Shown: positions 8,869 through 17,474 of the stretch, piece by piece
Layout of the letters: each line of letters begins with the position of its first letter
How positions within the stretch are numbered: position 1 is the stretch's first letter
NCBI RefSeq assembly: GCF_001700325.1
Contig: NZ_MATO01000034.1
Location: forward strand, 62,001 to 126,000
Length of the DNA stretch: 64,000 bases
Direction of reading: 5' to 3'
Source of the DNA: Caryophanon latum
GTDB lineage: Bacteria > Bacillota > Bacilli > Bacillales_A > Planococcaceae
Made by a program: the position numbers and the translations under genes
Notes under the pieces: model-generated
What the model was told of the DNA's origin: nothing
Database searches by the model: none
Seen by the model: only the letters and a program-made list of their open reading frames with translations

Positions 8869-11271
8869 TTACTTTAAAATGATTGTGCCTTTTGGTGTGT
8901 TCGTAATTTCTGTTTGTTGCTGTAAGTAGTCACGGAAGTTTTCCCAATCTGATAAACCTAAATCCGTTACGCGACCTTCTGCGTATGCTGTTGCGAACAT
9001 ATCGAAGCCGTCCCCACCTTTAGCTGTAAATGCGTTCGTTGCAACTGTATACGTTTCTTCAGCAGTAATCGCTACGTATTCGCCCTCTGCATTTTTGTAC
9101 TCGATTGATACGATGCGCTCACCAACTGGCTGTGCCGGATCTGCTGTTACGCGTGCACCCGCTACGTGTAAAAAACCACCTGATTCTTTCGGGTATTCTT
9201 TGAAGCTATGCTCGAATGCAAGCTTTAACTCTTCGCCCGTTACGTCCATCGTCGCTAACGTGTTGCCGTATGGTAATACTGTTAACACTTCACCAACTGT
9301 TACGTCACCCGCGTCGATTGAAGCACGGATACCACCACCGTTTTGGAATGCCATCACAACGTTTTGATTTAATTGCTGAGCACGTTGTAGCATCCCTTCT
9401 GTAATGTAGTTACCTAACGCTGTTTCGCTATTACGTACTGAAATGCCTGCTTCGTTCCCTTCATCTGATGAACGTGGGTTCGTTAACGCTTCTGTTGTTT
9501 CTACGCCGATTGATGTCGTGCGCATTTCTTCAATTTTCGCCGCAAACGGTGCTAAAATCGCCGCTGCTTCTTCGTTCGCTTCGAAATCTGCAATTTTTAA
9601 CAGTTCAGAAGATGTTTCTTCAACAATGACAGCACCGTTTTCGTCAAACGCTACGTTCACTGTACCTAAAAATTCATTGTATTGGTAAGCTTGCGTAATG
9701 ATCGTTGCATCTTTCGCTTCGCCTGCTGCATTCGTGTCGATCACTGTCGCTTCATCTAATTGTGTATGTGAGTGACCACCAACGATTAAGTCGATGCCGT
9801 CCACGTGTTTTGCAAGCTCTAAATCATTATCCACTGTTGCGTTATCGTCATAACCTAAGTGCGTTAATGCGATAATTTTATTAATGCCTTGCTCTTCTAA
9901 TGCATCGACTGCTTTTTGCGCTTCTTCGATGTAGTTTTCAAACGCAATTGAGCCTGGGCTTGAAATGTCTGCTGTTTCCGCTGTCGTTAAGCCGAAAATA
10001 CCTACTTTCTCGCCATCTACTTCTTTTACGATTGCGCTATAAATTTCACCGTTCTCTGCATTTTCTGTTACGCCATCTGTAAATAAGCCGTCAAATTTCG
10101 CATCTTTTGAGAAATCGATGTTCGCCGTTAACACTGGGAAGTTCGCTGCTTTAATGAAGTTCACTAACGCTTGGTGACCGTTTTCAGATGCACCTAAGTC
10201 AAATTCATGGTTACCTAATGTGAACGCATCAACGCCAAGTAAGTTTAACATCGCGATATCCGCTTGCCCTTCAAACTCAGTGAAGTATAACGTACCACTG
10301 AACGAGTCACCTGCGTTTAATAATAATGCGTTTTCGTTTTCAGCGCGCACAGATTCAACAGCTGTTACTGTTTTTGGCATGTTATCTAAGTTTGCGTGAA
10401 TATCATTTTGGTGCATAACCGTTAAGTTAAATGCAGCTGCTTCTGGTGTTTCTTCTGGCGCTTCAGGTGCTACTTCTCCTTCTGTACCCGGTGTTTCTTC
10501 TGGCATTTCTGGTGCTACTTCTCCTTCTGTACCAGGTGTTTCTTCTGGCGTTTCTGGTGCTACTTCTCCTTCTGTGCCCGGTGTTTCTTCTGGCACTTCT
10601 GGTGTTACGGGTACTTCTGGTGTCGTTGGTTCTTCAACTGTTGGTGCTTCTTCTACCGCTTCTACTTTCATCGCACGTGAAATGAATGATGCAAGCTGAC
10701 CGCGTGTTACGTTTTTCGCTACGCCGTATGTGCCATCTTCAAAGCCAACTGCTACGTCATTGCTTGAAAGTGCATCGATCGCTTCTTTATATTGGTTCGT
10801 TGCCGTTACGTCTGTGAAGTTCACCGCTTCACCTGTTGCTGTTAAGTCAAATGCCGTTGCTAAAATTTTCGCCATTTGTCCACGTGTTACTGCATCGCCA
10901 ACACCGTATGTATTGTCACCGTAACCTGAAATAATACCTGCTGCTTTTAATGCTGCTACTGCACCGTAATATTGGTTCGTTGCTGGCACATCTGTAAACG
11001 CTGGGTCTACTACGTTTGTCGTATCTAAATCTAATGCGTTCGCAATAATTTTTGCTACTTGTCCGCGTGTTACGTCTTGGCCAGGACCGAATGTACCGTC
11101 ACCAAAGCCTGAAATAATGCCTGCTTCTGCTAATTCATAAACAGCTGCTGCATGTGTATACGATTCTTTTACGTCTGTAAATGTTACTTGATCTGCTGCT
11201 TGCACTGGCGCTGCTACTGCTGCTAATACAGCTGTTGCCGCTGTTGCTTTTATAAAAATTGAACGATTCAT
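8869..11271 (-). CDS. SLH-anchored 5'-nucleotidase
   Basis: Surface 5'-nucleotidase/metallophosphatase of 800 residues. A signal peptide (cleavage near VQAAD) is followed by three SLH domains (about 30-210). Next comes a Pro/Glu/Thr linker with a 15-residue unit repeated three times (about 225-280), then one metallophosphatase and nucleotidase C-domain pair (about 284-800). HQNDIHANL, GNHEFDLGAS and NGGGIRASIDAG are intact. It is a paralogue of the neighbouring double-module protein. Codons here strongly favour A/T third positions (GCT, ACT, TTA), unlike the GC-richer neighbour, as expected of an abundant surface protein. The frame is open to a TTG at 11295, but GGAGG at 11281-11285 sets the ATG at 11271 as start. 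Own promoter and own terminator. Confidence 0.88.
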   Translation of the reverse strand: MNRSIFIKATAATAVLAAVAAPVQAADQVTFTDVKESYTHAAAVYELAEAGIISGFGDGTFGPGQDVTRGQVAKIIANALDLDTTNVVDPAFTDVPATNQYYGAVAALKAAGIISGYGDNTYGVGDAVTRGQMAKILATAFDLTATGEAVNFTDVTATNQYKEAIDALSSNDVAVGFEDGTYGVAKNVTRGQLASFISRAMKVEAVEEAPTVEEPTTPEVPVTPEVPEETPGTEGEVAPETPEETPGTEGEVAPEMPEETPGTEGEVAPEAPEETPEAAAFNLTVMHQNDIHANLDNMPKTVTAVESVRAENENALLLNAGDSFSGTLYFTEFEGQADIAMLNLLGVDAFTLGNHEFDLGASENGHQALVNFIKAANFPVLTANIDFSKDAKFDGLFTDGVTENAENGEIYSAIVKEVDGEKVGIFGLTTAETADISSPGSIAFENYIEEAQKAVDALEEQGINKIIALTHLGYDDNATVDNDLELAKHVDGIDLIVGGHSHTQLDEATVIDTNAAGEAKDATIITQAYQYNEFLGTVNVAFDENGAVIVEETSSELLKIADFEANEEAAAILAPFAAKIEEMRTTSIGVETTEALTNPRSSDEGNEAGISVRNSETALGNYITEGMLQRAQQLNQNVVMAFQNGGGIRASIDAGDVTVGEVLTVLPYGNTLATMDVTGEELKLAFEHSFKEYPKESGGFLHVAGARVTADPAQPVGERIVSIEYKNAEGEYVAITAEETYTVATNAFTAKGGDGFDMFATAYAEGRVTDLGLSDWENFRDYLQQQTEITNTPKGTIILK
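10445..10597 (-). repeat. 45-bp coding tandem repeat in the SLH nucleotidase linker
   Basis: Three full 45-bp units start at 10445, 10490 and 10535, with a partial fourth at 10580. Each encodes a 15-residue Pro/Glu/Thr unit (EETPGTEGEVAPE plus two variable residues). Units differ at few bases, and the reading frame is kept. It acts as a flexible wall-spanning linker. Confidence 0.9.
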
Positions 11272-11288
11272 TAATAATTTCCTCCTAC

Positions 11289-11308
11289 CATACAAATATA
11301 TTTGTATG
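11289..11308 (-). promoter_or_regulatory. 20-bp perfect palindrome next to the ribosome site
   Basis: CATACAAATATATTTGTATG reads the same on both strands and ends three bases before the GGAGG of the SLH nucleotidase gene. In the mRNA it would fold into an AU-rich hairpin at the 5' leader, possibly stabilising the message or adjusting ribosome access. A protein operator is the alternative. Confidence 0.55.
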
Positions 11309-11353
11309 ACATAAATTTGTAATTGTATAATCTATTAAGTGTTTCCGTTCTCT

Positions 11354-11382
11354 ATTATCACGATTTTAGCCCTATATGTAAA
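11354..11382 (-). promoter_or_regulatory. SigA-type promoter of the SLH nucleotidase gene
   Basis: On the minus strand TTTACA (11377-11382), a 17-base spacer and GATAAT (11354-11359). The predicted transcript starts near 11347, leaving a leader of about 75 bases that contains the palindrome at 11289-11308. Confidence 0.6.
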
Positions 11383-11489
11383 CAACTATTAAGCGATTAG
11401 TAGGAAAAAGAACGTGATATTGAAAAAAATTCAAACAATGTTCAAAATGAGTATTGTCCTAGCAAATGTATTCACAATTTAGTACATAT

Positions 11490-11740
11490 ATCGAGCAGTA
11501 TTGAAATGTATCATGCGAACGAATCTCGAAACAAGATGCGGACGCCAGCGAGAAAAGAAAAATGTTCTGTGCGACGAGTAATCGCATAAACGTGATATTA
11601 CATACGCCACGCTCGTGAAAAATGCACCTCGATGTCTAGAGCCGACTAACAAAATCCGAAAATACATTTCACCATCTAATCTATATTGATTTGGATTTAT
11701 AAGACGCTTAGCGACGCCTATTTGACTATATGGAAACAAA
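11490..11740. repeat. Family B intergenic repeat, diverged copy
   Basis: The left part (GCGAACGA.TCTCGAAACAAGA.GCGGAC.CCAGCG) matches the start of the copy at 27190 with few changes. The right part is diverged. A short open frame across it has no ribosome site and is a product of the repeat. Confidence 0.5.
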
Positions 11741-11742
11741 AA

Positions 11743-11774
11743 AACAAGCTATAGGCATTTGCCTATAGCTTGTT
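11743..11774 (-). terminator. Terminator of the aconitase gene
   Basis: A perfect 14-bp stem (AACAAGCTATAGGC with GCCTATAGCTTGTT), 4-base loop and an A run at lower coordinates, 12 bases past the aconitase stop codon. Confidence 0.92.
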
Positions 11775-11786
11775 CGGCTTTACGAA

Positions 11787-14483
11787 TTAAGCTTCTAAAG
11801 CTTTCGCACGTAATACCATTTGTAAAATACCACCGTGACGGTAGTAGTCTACTTCTACTTCTGAATCGAAACGAGCTAACGCTTTGAACTCAGTTACTTT
11901 ACCTTCTGGAGAAGTTGCAGTAACAGTTAAGATGTCGCGTGGTTTTACATCGTCAGTTAAGTTAACGTCGATGATTTCGTCACCTTTTAAGCCTAATGAT
12001 TCTGCTGATTGACCATCTACATATTGTAATGGTAATACACCCATCATCACTAAGTTAGAACGGTGAATACGCTCATAAGATTGTGCGATTACAGTTTTAA
12101 CGCCTAGTAAGAATGTACCTTTAGCAGCCCAGTCACGAGATGAACCCATACCGTAGTCGTTACCAGCTAATACTACTAAGCCAGTGCCTGCTTCTTGGTA
12201 CTTCATGCATGCATCGTAAATGTATTCAACTTCGCCTGTTGGCCAGTAAGTAGTGAATCCACCTTCTGTACCTGGAGCGATTTGGTTACGGATACGGATG
12301 TTAGCGAATGTACCGCGCATCATTACTTCGTGGTTACCACGACGAGATCCGTAAGAGTTGAAGTCGCGAATTGCAACGCCATTTTCGATTAAGTATTTCG
12401 CAGCTGGTGTATCTTTACCGATTGAACCTGCTGGAGAAATGTGGTCAGTTGTAATTGAGTCACCGAACTTCGCCATTACGCGCATTCCTGCAAGCGTTTT
12501 AATTGGCTCTGGATCTTTAGAAAGACCAGTGAAGAATGGTGGGTTTTGGATGTAAGTTGATTTTTCATCGAATGTGTAAAGAGATTCAGTTGAAGTTTCA
12601 ATTGCATTCCATTTTTCGTTAGCAGTGAATACTGTTTCATATTCTTTTTGGAATAATTCACGAGTAACTACTGCGTTTAATACTTCGTTAACTTCTTCAG
12701 TTGTTGGCCAGATGTCAGCGAAGAATACATCTTTACCGTCTGGAGTTTGTGCGATCGCATCTGTTTTAAGATCGATATCAACAGTACCAGCTAAAGCGTA
12801 AGCAACAACTAATGGTGGTGAAGCTAAGAAGTTAGCTTTTACTAATGGGTGTACACGACCTTCGAAGTTACGGTTACCTGATAATACAGATGTTACGAAT
12901 AAGTCGTTACGTTTAATAGCGTCTTCGATTTCTGGTAATAATGGACCAGAGTTACCGATACATGTTGTACAACCGTAACCAACTGTGTTGAATCCGATTG
13001 CATCGAAGTATTTGTCTAAGCCAGCAGCTTCTAAGTAACCTGTTACTACTTTAGAACCTGGAGCTAAAGAAGTTTTAACCCATTTCGCTGGTTTAATACC
13101 TAACTCAACCGCTTTTTTAGCAACAAGACCTGCAGCTAATAATACGTATGGGTTAGATGTGTTTGTACAAGAAGTGATTGCAGCGATTGCTACAGCACCT
13201 GCTGGAATTTCAACAGCGCCTTCAGCGAATTCCGCTGTAGAAGTTTTGTCGAATTCAGCTTCAGTTAAACCGAAACCTTGAGTACCTTGAGGAGCTACTA
13301 CAGAATCACGGTAAACTTTTTTCATTTCAGTTAAAGGAATTAAATCTTGTGGACGCTTAGGACCAGAAAGGTTTGCTTCGATATCTGAAAGGTTGATTTC
13401 TAATACGTCAGTGTAAACTGGCTCTAATGATGGATCGAACCACATGCCGTTAGCTTTTAAGTAAGCTTCTACAACAGCGATGTGCTCTTCGTCACGACCA
13501 GTTAAACGCATGTAGTTAACTGATTCTTCGTCGATTGCGAAGAAACCACAAGTAGCACCGTATTCTGGAGCCATGTTAGAAATTGTAGCACGGTCAGCTA
13601 ATGGTAATTGTTGTACACCAGGACCGAAGAACTCTACAAATTTGTTTACTACGCCACGAGCACGTAATACTTGAGTAACTTTTAATGCTAAGTCAGTTGC
13701 AGTCGTACCGTTTGGTAATTCGCCAACTAATTTAACACCGATTACATCAGGAATTGGGAAGTAAGATGGTTGACCTAACATACCAGCTTCAGCTTCGATA
13801 CCACCAACACCCCAACCTAGAACACCGATACCGTTGATCATTGTTGTGTGTGAGTCAGTACCAACTACTGAGTCTGGGAATGCTACTAAACCGTCAGCTG
13901 TTTCGTTAACGTGAACGATTGGAGCTAAGTACTCTAAGTTAACTTGGTGTACGATACCAGTTGCTGGTGGTACAGCGCGGAAGTTATCATAAGCAGTTTG
14001 AGCCCATTTTAAGAAGTTATAACGTTCAGCGTTACGCTCGAACTCAAGGTCCATGTTAGCGTTTAATGCGTTTGCGTTACCGTATTTGTCTACTACTACA
14101 GAGTGGTCGATTACTAAATCAACTGGGATAGCTGGGTTGATTTTGTCTGGGTTACCGCCCATTTCTTTCATTGCAGAACGTAAAGAAGCTAAGTCTACTA
14201 CTACTGGTACACCAGTGAAGTCTTGTAATACAACGCGTGAAGGCTTGAATGGTACTTCAGCTTCTGGGTTGTGAGAACCGAATTTAGCTAATTCGTTTAC
14301 GTGCTCTTCTTTGATCACGTAGTTGTCATATTGACGTAAAACTGATTCTAATAATACTTTGATTGAATATGGTAAGTTTGATACTTTTGCGATACCCGCT
14401 TCTTCAAGTGCAGCTAAACGATAGTAGTTATACGTTTTGCCGTTAACTTCGAATTGCGCGCGGCTGTTGTGTAAGTTAGCCAT
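11787..14483 (-). CDS. citB: Aconitate hydratase (aconitase A)
   Basis: Converts citrate to isocitrate through cis-aconitate in the TCA cycle; in Bacillus the apo-protein also binds iron-responsive RNA. The 898-residue length is normal for the AcnA/IRP1 family. The three 4Fe-4S cysteines are in place: C439 in SCTNTSNP, and C505 and C508 in [12 protein letters not shown]. The swivel domain lies at the C-terminus ([10 protein letters not shown]). The frame opens at an ATG at 14489, but AGGGGG at 14493-14498 is only three bases from it, and the ATG at 14483 is spaced nine bases and preferred. Codon use is highly biased (TTA, GGT, AAC), as in strongly expressed genes. Monocistronic, with its own terminator and a CcpC-like control region upstream. 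Confidence 0.97.
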   Translation of the reverse strand: MANLHNSRAQFEVNGKTYNYYRLAALEEAGIAKVSNLPYSIKVLLESVLRQYDNYVIKEEHVNELAKFGSHNPEAEVPFKPSRVVLQDFTGVPVVVDLASLRSAMKEMGGNPDKINPAIPVDLVIDHSVVVDKYGNANALNANMDLEFERNAERYNFLKWAQTAYDNFRAVPPATGIVHQVNLEYLAPIVHVNETADGLVAFPDSVVGTDSHTTMINGIGVLGWGVGGIEAEAGMLGQPSYFPIPDVIGVKLVGELPNGTTATDLALKVTQVLRARGVVNKFVEFFGPGVQQLPLADRATISNMAPEYGATCGFFAIDEESVNYMRLTGRDEEHIAVVEAYLKANGMWFDPSLEPVYTDVLEINLSDIEANLSGPKRPQDLIPLTEMKKVYRDSVVAPQGTQGFGLTEAEFDKTSTAEFAEGAVEIPAGAVAIAAITSCTNTSNPYVLLAAGLVAKKAVELGIKPAKWVKTSLAPGSKVVTGYLEAAGLDKYFDAIGFNTVGYGCTTCIGNSGPLLPEIEDAIKRNDLFVTSVLSGNRNFEGRVHPLVKANFLASPPLVVAYALAGTVDIDLKTDAIAQTPDGKDVFFADIWPTTEEVNEVLNAVVTRELFQKEYETVFTANEKWNAIETSTESLYTFDEKSTYIQNPPFFTGLSKDPEPIKTLAGMRVMAKFGDSITTDHISPAGSIGKDTPAAKYLIENGVAIRDFNSYGSRRGNHEVMMRGTFANIRIRNQIAPGTEGGFTTYWPTGEVEYIYDACMKYQEAGTGLVVLAGNDYGMGSSRDWAAKGTFLLGVKTVIAQSYERIHRSNLVMMGVLPLQYVDGQSAESLGLKGDEIIDVNLTDDVKPRDILTVTATSPEGKVTEFKALARFDSEVEVDYYRHGGILQMVLRAKALEA

Positions 14484-14549
14484 GTTCATAATCCCCCTAA
14501 TATATAGTTAAACTGAAAGGCAAGTTAGTACTGCTTTTCTCCACCACCA

Positions 14550-14578
14550 ATGATAGCTTACTTTTATACATAAGTAAA
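14550..14578 (-). promoter_or_regulatory. citB promoter
   Basis: Minus-strand -35 TTTACT (14573-14578), 17-base spacer, -10 TATCAT (14550-14555), with an inferred start near 14543. An ATAA half-site (14570-14573) overlaps the -35, at about -28. Confidence 0.65.
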
Positions 14579-14600
14579 TTACTTTAATATTATCTTTCTT

Positions 14601-14617
14601 GATAAGTTTTGCTTATC
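14601..14617. promoter_or_regulatory. CcpC-type operator upstream of citB
   Basis: GATAAG-TTTTG-CTTATC is a perfect inverted repeat containing ATAA-N7-TTAT, the dyad recognised by the LysR-family citrate sensor CcpC in Bacillus. Its centre is about 66 bases upstream of the inferred start, the same placement as in B. subtilis, together with an ATAA half-site near the -35. No ccpC gene lies in this window. Confidence 0.7.
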
Positions 14618-14949
14618 ACCTTTTAAAAAAGATATCGCGTTTACGAATGTTGGACTGTACGGCATCGATTGCAAAACATTCTCAACGCGGCAACGAACGA
14701 TATTTCTGCTTATTTTTTGTTTTTGTATAAAAATGTTCTATCATTTCGCTCTTTTTATTCCAAAATAATTTTAATATTTATTTTTATTGCTCTCATGAAT
14801 AAAAATACAATCGCTTTTCCACGTTTTCGATGATGTAAAATTGGCACAGCTGAACATGTTCAACATTCAACAGATGTACGTATGCGATTTCGTGTACGCT
14901 CTATACAAAAAGAAGCAGCGTACGTGCGTTTTACCTTCATATTCGCACG
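14618..14949. other. AT-rich intergenic stretch with nothing recognised
   Basis: Lies between the citB control region and the metQ terminator. It has no open frame with a ribosome site, no RNA gene, and neither repeat family. Confidence 0.45.
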
Positions 14950-14994
14950 AAAAAAAGCTGCGCTACTCGTTCGTTTCAACGTGTAGCACAGCTT
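14950..14994 (-). terminator. Terminator of the methionine importer operon
   Basis: Stem AGCTGcGCTAC with GTAGCaCAGCT (one internal mismatch), flanked by a run of six A at lower coordinates. It lies 14 bases past the metQ stop codon. Confidence 0.82.
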
Positions 14995-15007
14995 CATTTT
15001 TTAATTG

Positions 15008-15817
15008 TTAAAACGCAGCGATTGCTGTTTCATCGTAATTCGTTTTTAAAAATTCGCGCACCGCATCGCTCGTCATCGCCTCTGCTAGCGCTTCAATTGC
15101 CCCGTCGTCCTTATTATCGTCGCGCGCAACAAGCGTAATCGCAAAGTCGTTATCGATACCTTCAGTTAACAGCGCATCGCTTTTTGGTGTTAAGCCAAGT
15201 GGTGATGCATATGCTGGCGTCATGACAACCGCATCCGCATCGTCGTACATACGCGCAAGCATTAATAAATCGACCGCTTCAAACTGAAGATTTTTCGGAT
15301 TAGCGGTAATATCAGCCTCTGTGTAGTACACGTCCTTTTTGTCACCAAGTGTAATGACGTTATGCTGTGCAAGTAGTGCAAGCGAACGATCGATGTTTGA
15401 TACGTCGTTTGCAATCGCCACTGTCGCACCGTCTGGCAATGCATCGATTGTGTCAACGTTTTTTGCGTACACGCCGTAGTTTGCAAAATAAATCTCCTCA
15501 ATCGGCACTAAGTTTGCGTCGTTGTTGCGGTTGTATTCTTCCATGTACGGCTTATGTTGGAAAAAGTTTGCGTCCACTTCGTTTGCTGCAAGCGCCGCGT
15601 TTGGCTGTACGTTATCGCCAAGCACGACGATTTCCAAATTAATTCCTTCTGCTTCAAGCGTCGGCTCCACAAGCTCTAAAATTTCAGTCATCGGCGGAAT
15701 GAGTGACGCTACTTTTAACGTCGTCGCTTCTGGCGTTTCGTTCGTCGTTGCCTGTTCGTCGCTGCATGCCGCAAGCAATAACGTCGCAAGCCCTACTGTT
15801 AAAAATCGTTTTTTCAT
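15008..15817 (-). CDS. metQ: Methionine ABC transporter substrate-binding lipoprotein
   Basis: Membrane-anchored receptor (269 residues) delivering methionine to the MetI-MetN importer. The signal peptide ends in the lipobox LLAAC, so Cys18 would be lipidated after cleavage. The mature domain has NlpA/MetQ family features: LKVASLIPPMTEILE, DANFFQHKPYMEEYN and PEDGATVAI-like IANDVSN. It is the last gene of the metN-metI-metQ operon, 14 bases after metI and followed by a terminator. A related d-methionine or lipoprotein-28 specificity cannot be separated by sequence alone. Confidence 0.92.
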   Translation of the reverse strand: MKKRFLTVGLATLLLAACSDEQATTNETPEATTLKVASLIPPMTEILELVEPTLEAEGINLEIVVLGDNVQPNAALAANEVDANFFQHKPYMEEYNRNNDANLVPIEEIYFANYGVYAKNVDTIDALPDGATVAIANDVSNIDRSLALLAQHNVITLGDKKDVYYTEADITANPKNLQFEAVDLLMLARMYDDADAVVMTPAYASPLGLTPKSDALLTEGIDNDFAITLVARDDNKDDGAIEALAEAMTSDAVREFLKTNYDETAIAAF

Positions 15818-15831
15818 ATGTAATATCCCCT

Positions 15832-16494
15832 TTATCGTTTGTCGAGTGAACGTGCGATGAATGTGCCAAGCAGCTGAATCGCTTGCACGAGCACAATCAT
15901 AATGATGATCATGTAAAGCATTAAATCGGTTTTAAACTGTTGGTAGCCGTAGCGAATCGCAAAGTCTCCAATTCCACCACCACCGACGACGCCCATAATC
16001 GTTGAATACGAAATGAAGCTAACAATCGACGTCGTTAAACTAAGAATGAGTGTCGAGCGCGCTTCGACAAATAAAAATTTCGTCGTGAGCTCGTACGTTG
16101 ATGCGCCCATCGCTTGCGCCGCTTCAATAATTCCTGGTGGCACGTCGAGTAGCGATTGTTCGACGAGCCGTGCGTAATGCGCAATTGCAATAATGGCGAG
16201 TGGCACGATCGCGGCTGTCGTACCAATCGCGGTGCCGACGATGAGCCGCGTTAACGGAATGCAAAAGACGACGAGCAATAAAAATGGAAACGAGCGCACG
16301 ACGTTGACGACGAAGTTTAGCGCGTGATACACAATCGGCTGCTCAAGCGGCTTATGCTTTTGCGTCATAAACAGCAGCGTGCCAATTGGTAAACCGACGA
16401 TGACCGCTGCTGCAATCGATGCACCGACCATGTACAGCGTCTCCAAAATGGCGCGAAGTATTTCCGCTTCGTATTGCACGAGTACATCAGGCAT
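15832..16494 (-). CDS. metI: Methionine ABC transporter permease
   Basis: Inner-membrane permease (about 220 residues, five predicted helices) of the MetI/MetP type. The EAA loop that contacts the ATPase is visible as EAAQAMGASTYELTTKFLF. The frame opens with GTG codons at 16506 and 16503, but AGGTGG lies just upstream of the ATG at 16494 (MPDVLVQ), which is the likelier start. That gives an eight-base overlap with the end of metN, consistent with translational coupling. Confidence 0.92.
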   Translation of the reverse strand: MPDVLVQYEAEILRAILETLYMVGASIAAAVIVGLPIGTLLFMTQKHKPLEQPIVYHALNFVVNVVRSFPFLLLVVFCIPLTRLIVGTAIGTTAAIVPLAIIAIAHYARLVEQSLLDVPPGIIEAAQAMGASTYELTTKFLFVEARSTLILSLTTSIVSFISYSTIMGVVGGGGIGDFAIRYGYQQFKTDLMLYMIIIMIVLVQAIQLLGTFIARSLDKR

Positions 16495-17230
16495 GTGCAT
16501 CACCACCTGTTAACGCACGCACGAAGCTTTCGGCTGTTTGCTCGCCGCTTCGGACACCTGTTGGCACAAGTGTAAGCGTGTCGTAAATTTCGCCTGCTTG
16601 TAAGACGGTTGCGCTCGTGCAAATTTGCTGAATGACTGACAGCTCGTGGCTAACGATGACGAGCGTGACGCCAAAGTCCGCATGAATTTGCTGAAGGACG
16701 CGCAATATGTCGAGCGTCGTGTTCGGGTCAAGCGCTGACGTCGGCTCATCGCACAGCAATATGCTCGGCTTCGTCACAAGTGCTCGTGCAATGGCGACGC
16801 GCTGCTTTTGCCCACCGCTTAACGTCGCAGGGTATTGCTCCTTGTACGCTTCAAGCCCGACGTATTGCAGCACTTCTTGCACGCGTGCAGCATGTTCCTT
16901 TTTCGGAATGCGCGCAAGCTGTAGTGCTACGGCGATGTTGTCGTACACCGTTTTGTTGCTCACTAAATGAAAGTGCTGAAAAATCATGCCGATTGATTTT
17001 CGTGCTTCGCGCAACGCTTTTGGTGATGCGGCGCTTAAGCAGACGCCATTTACGTGCACGTCACCGCTCGTCGGACGCTCCAGCAAGTTCATCATGCGCA
17101 ACAATGTCGACTTCCCTGCACCGCTTGCACCGACAATGCCATGAATCGCGCCCTTTTCAATATATAACGATACATCACGTAACGCCGCAAATGATGCAAA
17201 TTGCTTCGATACGTGCGCAACTGTAATCAT
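16487..17230 (-). CDS. metN: Methionine ABC transporter ATP-binding protein, short form
   Basis: ATPase of the methionine importer. Walker A is GASGAGKST (near residue 33-41), signature LSGGQKQRVAIARAL, Walker B ILLCDEPTSALD, and the H-loop lies in IVSHEL. At 247 residues it is about 90 shorter than the usual MetN (about 340), because the C-terminal NIL/ACT-like domain that senses methionine and inhibits transport is absent. The stop is genuine and overlaps metI. First gene of the operon, with GGAGAGG ahead of its ATG. The 34 bases or so of leader are too short for an S-box riboswitch. Confidence 0.9.
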   Translation of the reverse strand: MITVAHVSKQFASFAALRDVSLYIEKGAIHGIVGASGAGKSTLLRMMNLLERPTSGDVHVNGVCLSAASPKALREARKSIGMIFQHFHLVSNKTVYDNIAVALQLARIPKKEHAARVQEVLQYVGLEAYKEQYPATLSGGQKQRVAIARALVTKPSILLCDEPTSALDPNTTLDILRVLQQIHADFGVTLVIVSHELSVIQQICTSATVLQAGEIYDTLTLVPTGVRSGEQTAESFVRALTGGDAHA

Positions 17231-17283
17231 GTATGCGCCCTCTCCTTTTCCGATACACTGTTCATTATAGCTTGTTTGGCACA

Positions 17284-17311
17284 GAAAAAACGCCTCAAAT
17301 GCATGAGACGT
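17284..17311 (-). terminator. Terminator of the small 43-residue protein gene
   Basis: Stem ACGCCTCA with TGAGACGT (one G-U pair), 6-base loop and a run of six A at lower coordinates. It abuts the stop codon and lies just upstream of the metN promoter region. Confidence 0.75.
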
Positions 17312-17442
17312 TACTGTAAATAGTGATCGACTTGCTGTTGCACATCTTCTGGTAATAGCTTGTACACTGTGCCTTTACATTTTAAATCAAGTAAGCCGAG
17401 CGCTGCGATGACGATTGCACCGATAAACCATTTGCATTTCAT
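17311..17442 (-). CDS. Small membrane protein, 43 residues
   Basis: Unrecognised. MKCKWFIGAIVIAALGLLDL forms one hydrophobic N-terminal helix, followed by a polar tail (CKGTVYKLLPEDVQQQVDHYLQ). AGGTGA lies six bases ahead of the ATG, and a terminator starts at the stop codon, so it has its own expression signals at both ends. Two cysteines flank the helix (C3 and C22). Function unknown; a membrane-associated small protein or regulator is possible. Confidence 0.6.
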   Translation of the reverse strand: MKCKWFIGAIVIAALGLLDLKCKGTVYKLLPEDVQQQVDHYLQ

Positions 17443-17474
17443 ATTGTTCACCTACTTCCTTCATTTAGTATAGC

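Noticed and set aside
8672-8929. Plus-strand open frame of 85 codons
   Set aside because: Runs from a repeat copy through a terminator into the antisense of the SLH nucleotidase gene.
10445-10597. Regular 45-bp repeats as a possible CRISPR array
   Set aside because: Units are contiguous with no spacers and lie in frame inside a coding region.
10431-10685. Leucine-rich plus-strand open frame of 84 codons
   Set aside because: It is the reverse-strand shadow of the Pro/Glu/Thr linker repeat of the SLH nucleotidase; no ribosome site.
11479-11739. Minus-strand open frame of 86 codons upstream of the SLH gene
   Set aside because: Covers a diverged repeat copy; no ribosome site, low complexity with no family resemblance.
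17231-17310. S-box (SAM) riboswitch expected before metN
   Set aside because: The interval is too short and contains only the terminator of the small gene and a simple leader; no S-box core.
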